A stretch of 64,000 nt of DNA from Spirochaetota bacterium (GTDB lineage: Bacteria; Spirochaetota; UBA4802; JAFGJZ01): NCBI GenBank assembly GCA_027858855.1, contig JAQIBV010000049.1:1-64000 (forward strand), read 5' to 3'. A program made the translations under genes and the position numbers. Shown piece by piece: positions 63,101 through 64,000 of this stretch. How positions within the stretch are numbered: the first letter of the stretch is position 1; each line of letters starts with the position of its first letter. The notes beneath the pieces are model-generated. The model was not told the DNA's origin and made no database searches. It saw only the letters and a program-made list of their open reading frames with translations.

Positions 63101-64000
63101 CATAACCGTCACGAATGAACATGGCCTTCATATCCTGTCCACCAATATCCAGTATAAAGGAGACATCTGGATCGAAATGGGAAGCCGCTCGAAAGTGTGC
63201 CATGGTTTCTACAAAACCATGATCCAGACCAAAAGCACATTTTATCAGCCCCTCACCATATCCCGTTACACCGGAACCGACTATTTGGGGGGTAAAACCC
63301 TTGGAGGAACAGAAATCGGAGATCTGCTTTAACCCCTTTTGCACGGTTCCGATCGGGTCACCCATATTGTTCTGATAAAAGGTCGAAACGAGATTACCCT
63401 CATCATCAGCAAGAACTATTTTAGTTGTAGTAGAACCCGAATCAATTCCGAGAAAGCAATCTTTTTCTGAATGCTTATCAAAATCAATTCGATTAACACG
63501 GTACTTATCAAAAGTAGCAAGCCAGGTTTTATAGTCGTCATCGTCCTTAAACAGTTCAGGTATGGCGCCAATAAGCGATTCCGCACTGTTCGCAAAAACC
63601 GGCACCTTCTCTACAAGTGTAATAAGATCATCAAGCATCTGAACTTCATTCTGATCATCACAGGTTAACGCCGTACCAATAGCAGGAATCAGCTGAGGAT
63701 TATCTGTTACAACAAAATCACTTTCCGGAAAATCTTTAATGCAGTTCACGAAAGCTTTGCGCAAATACTTATTAAAAGTTAATGGACCACCACCGAGCAA
63801 AATCTTCGGCTCTATATCGTGTCCGCGAGTTAATGTGCTCAGCACCTGAAGGGCAACAGCATGAAATGCCGAAAGAGCAATATTTTCTTTTGACACATTA
63901 TGCGAAAGCAGACTTTGAACATCAGTTTTAGCAAAAACGCCACAGCGTGTCGCAACTGGAAAAACCTTGTCTCCACGTGAGGCGTATTCATCAAATTCTT
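60147..64000 (-). CDS. 2-hydroxyacyl-CoA dehydratase activase plus related dehydratase-like region, giant form (5' end outside window)
   Basis: At least 1283 residues, open to the window edge; the GTG at 63896 is internal because the frame continues upstream (A-T-R-C-G-V-F-A-K-T-D-V-Q). The visible part has the end of a first activase (ASKHA) domain, a second one with GIDSGSTTTKIVLAD, ACSSGCGSF (cluster cysteine) and TRCTVFMNTKVKQALREG, a C-x2-C-x3-C segment (NCKGCENKC), then DUF2229 and dehydratase-subunit-like domains. Such proteins couple ATP hydrolysis to electron injection into 2-hydroxyacyl-CoA or benzoyl-CoA-type enzymes. A terminator follows at 60097. Confidence 0.9.
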   Translation of the reverse strand, partial: EFDEYASRGDKVFPVATRCGVFAKTDVQSLLSHNVSKENIALSAFHAVALQVLSTLTRGHDIEPKILLGGGPLTFNKYLRKAFVNCIKDFPESDFVVTDNPQLIPAIGTALTCDDQNEVQMLDDLITLVEKVPVFANSAESLIGAIPELFKDDDDYKTWLATFDKYRVNRIDFDKHSEKDCFLGIDSGSTTTKIVLADDEGNLVSTFYQNNMGDPIGTVQKGLKQISDFCSSKGFTPQIVGSGVTGYGEGLIKCAFGLDHGFVETMAHFRAASHFDPDVSFILDIGGQDMKAMFIRDGYVADIQINEACSSGCGSFIETFANNMGYPVANFAEIACRSKKPYDLGTRCTVFMNTKVKQALREGASIEDISAGLSFSVIKNTLYKVLKLTDSKPLGENIVLQGGTFKNNSILRAFEQLTGREIIRPDIPELMGAFGCALKAMDLYKENRSDTVFPGVAAALTDVETEKKIINCKGCENKCQVTKLTFPNGNHFYIGNNCERIFTNNTEVVERGENLVSEKRDIIFRRNLSARKPRGIRIGIPRILNMFENFPFWATFFNDCGIDVVLSDRSNVEIFEAGVKSVMSENICFPAKIAHGHILNLVEKDVDRIFFPNVVFERDEYEGSQNTYNCPVVTGYPCVIRSSIDPESRFNIPLDSPPISFRSSRLIVRQLIKYMKTLNVREGLVRRAYKAAIHEQKATKKRLQDRARDLIAKADSTGKPLLVMAGRPYHIDKLINHGIPELISDLGAIVIPEDSIPGLNSIIISDVNVLSQWAYTNRLYATAKWVSEHPTAQLIQINSFGCGPDAVSADEVKEILEENDKLFTIIKVDEVFNLGAVKIRIRSMLEALKKKKTVLNRPEYARRNIKTDVPFSKEKTIIVPHFSKYYSPIIPPLFKSFGLKMETLPVQDNDSVDYGIKNINNEICYPAILVAGDIIKAYQQNNYSVDDSLVLLTQTGGQCRASNYINLVNKALDKVGFGDVQVATLSTSSLKTVVTGREGILLAKKMVLGILLLDQLMYMYLTTKPRELEKGSANKLHEKYINLFNEVIVTKKYEEAFAVLDEAVKEFNAIKVSSEPIPRIGFVGEIFVKYNEFAHMNLIEWVLEQGAEIVLPPLQGFFLHDFISRDYMHDMHIAGSIMSRMINRFIWNYVNRKVKKVDRIMEGYRYYKKPHDLHVLANKTENFVSLVNQFGEGWLLTADMLSMLDEGVENIISVQPFGCISNHVVAKGVEKRIKNLYPGFKLLAIDFDQSTSPANVFNRAHFMVASAKETLAKELERAESQGE

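Noticed and set aside
63894-63896. Start of the giant activase at the internal GTG
   Set aside because: The frame continues upstream with typical activase residues to the window edge, so the true start lies outside.
1-64000. tRNA, rRNA or riboswitch genes
   Set aside because: I looked for T-loop-like and conserved rRNA patterns and for riboswitch-type leaders, and saw none that could be supported by eye.

Overview
The window looks like chromosome of a Gram-negative, anaerobic, motile bacterium with moderately AT-rich DNA. The Gram-negative call rests on predicted outer-membrane barrels and lipoproteins. Anaerobic metabolism is suggested by an [FeFe]-hydrogenase-type protein and a 2-hydroxyacyl-CoA dehydratase activase, and chemotaxis by a methyl-accepting signalling domain. 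The mix of RsbU/STAS switch proteins, a LacI-type sensor fused to a histidine kinase, membrane-bound AraC regulators, a degenerate HD-GYP protein, and an AAA ATPase with a C-terminal nuclease domain fits Spirochaetota or Fibrobacterota. No rRNA or tRNA gene is present to settle this, so the placement is tentative.

Layout. 0-8 kb: the end of an IS3-type element, a DUF2147 protein, a predicted barrel and a degenerate HD-GYP protein, release factor 3 with an overlapping methyltransferase, and a membrane RsbU-type phosphatase facing a STAS protein. 8-20 kb: proA, a cytoplasmic GH3 glycosidase, an acyltransferase, an SH3 lipoprotein, metG, a membrane AraC regulator and an RDD protein. 20-24 kb: a hydrogenase-like chemoreceptor flanked by repeats, then an amidohydrolase. 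24-28.5 kb: a YhhN protein and an operon of two paralogous TPR/barrel proteins plus a secreted protein. 28.8-37.3 kb: a short BioB, a three-domain acyl-activating/carrier/acyltransferase protein, a HI0933-type flavoprotein, an SrkA-like kinase, and a DUF4349-NfeD-SPFH membrane cluster whose first gene has a G10 tract at its ribosome binding site. 37.5-50 kb is the accessory part: a LacI-sensor hybrid kinase, a GNAT enzyme behind a collapsed DUF2156 gene, a jelly-roll secreted protein, an orphan HAMP protein, a GC-rich palindrome island, two tandem transmembrane AraC regulators, a decayed plus-strand unit, and a SUMF1-AraC-SUMF1 group. 50-64 kb: a J-domain protein, a Crp regulator, a 1143-residue carbohydrate-active-like protein, an AAA-nuclease gene split by an in-frame amber codon, an EIIA protein, hisG and hisE, and a giant activase cut by the window edge.

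Themes. Sensing dominates: RsbU/STAS, hydrogenase-chemoreceptor, hybrid kinase, four membrane AraC proteins, Crp and EIIA. Carbohydrate use is suggested by the GH3 enzyme, the 1143-residue protein and the jelly-roll domains. Intergenic DNA is rich in structure: a four-copy dispersed repeat family, several 70-130 bp inverted-repeat elements, a 31-bp direct repeat and long perfect stems. The best candidates for something unusual are the hydrogenase-chemoreceptor fusion, the dispersed repeat family, the G10 tract, and the 42.9-46.9 kb regulatory and decayed region.
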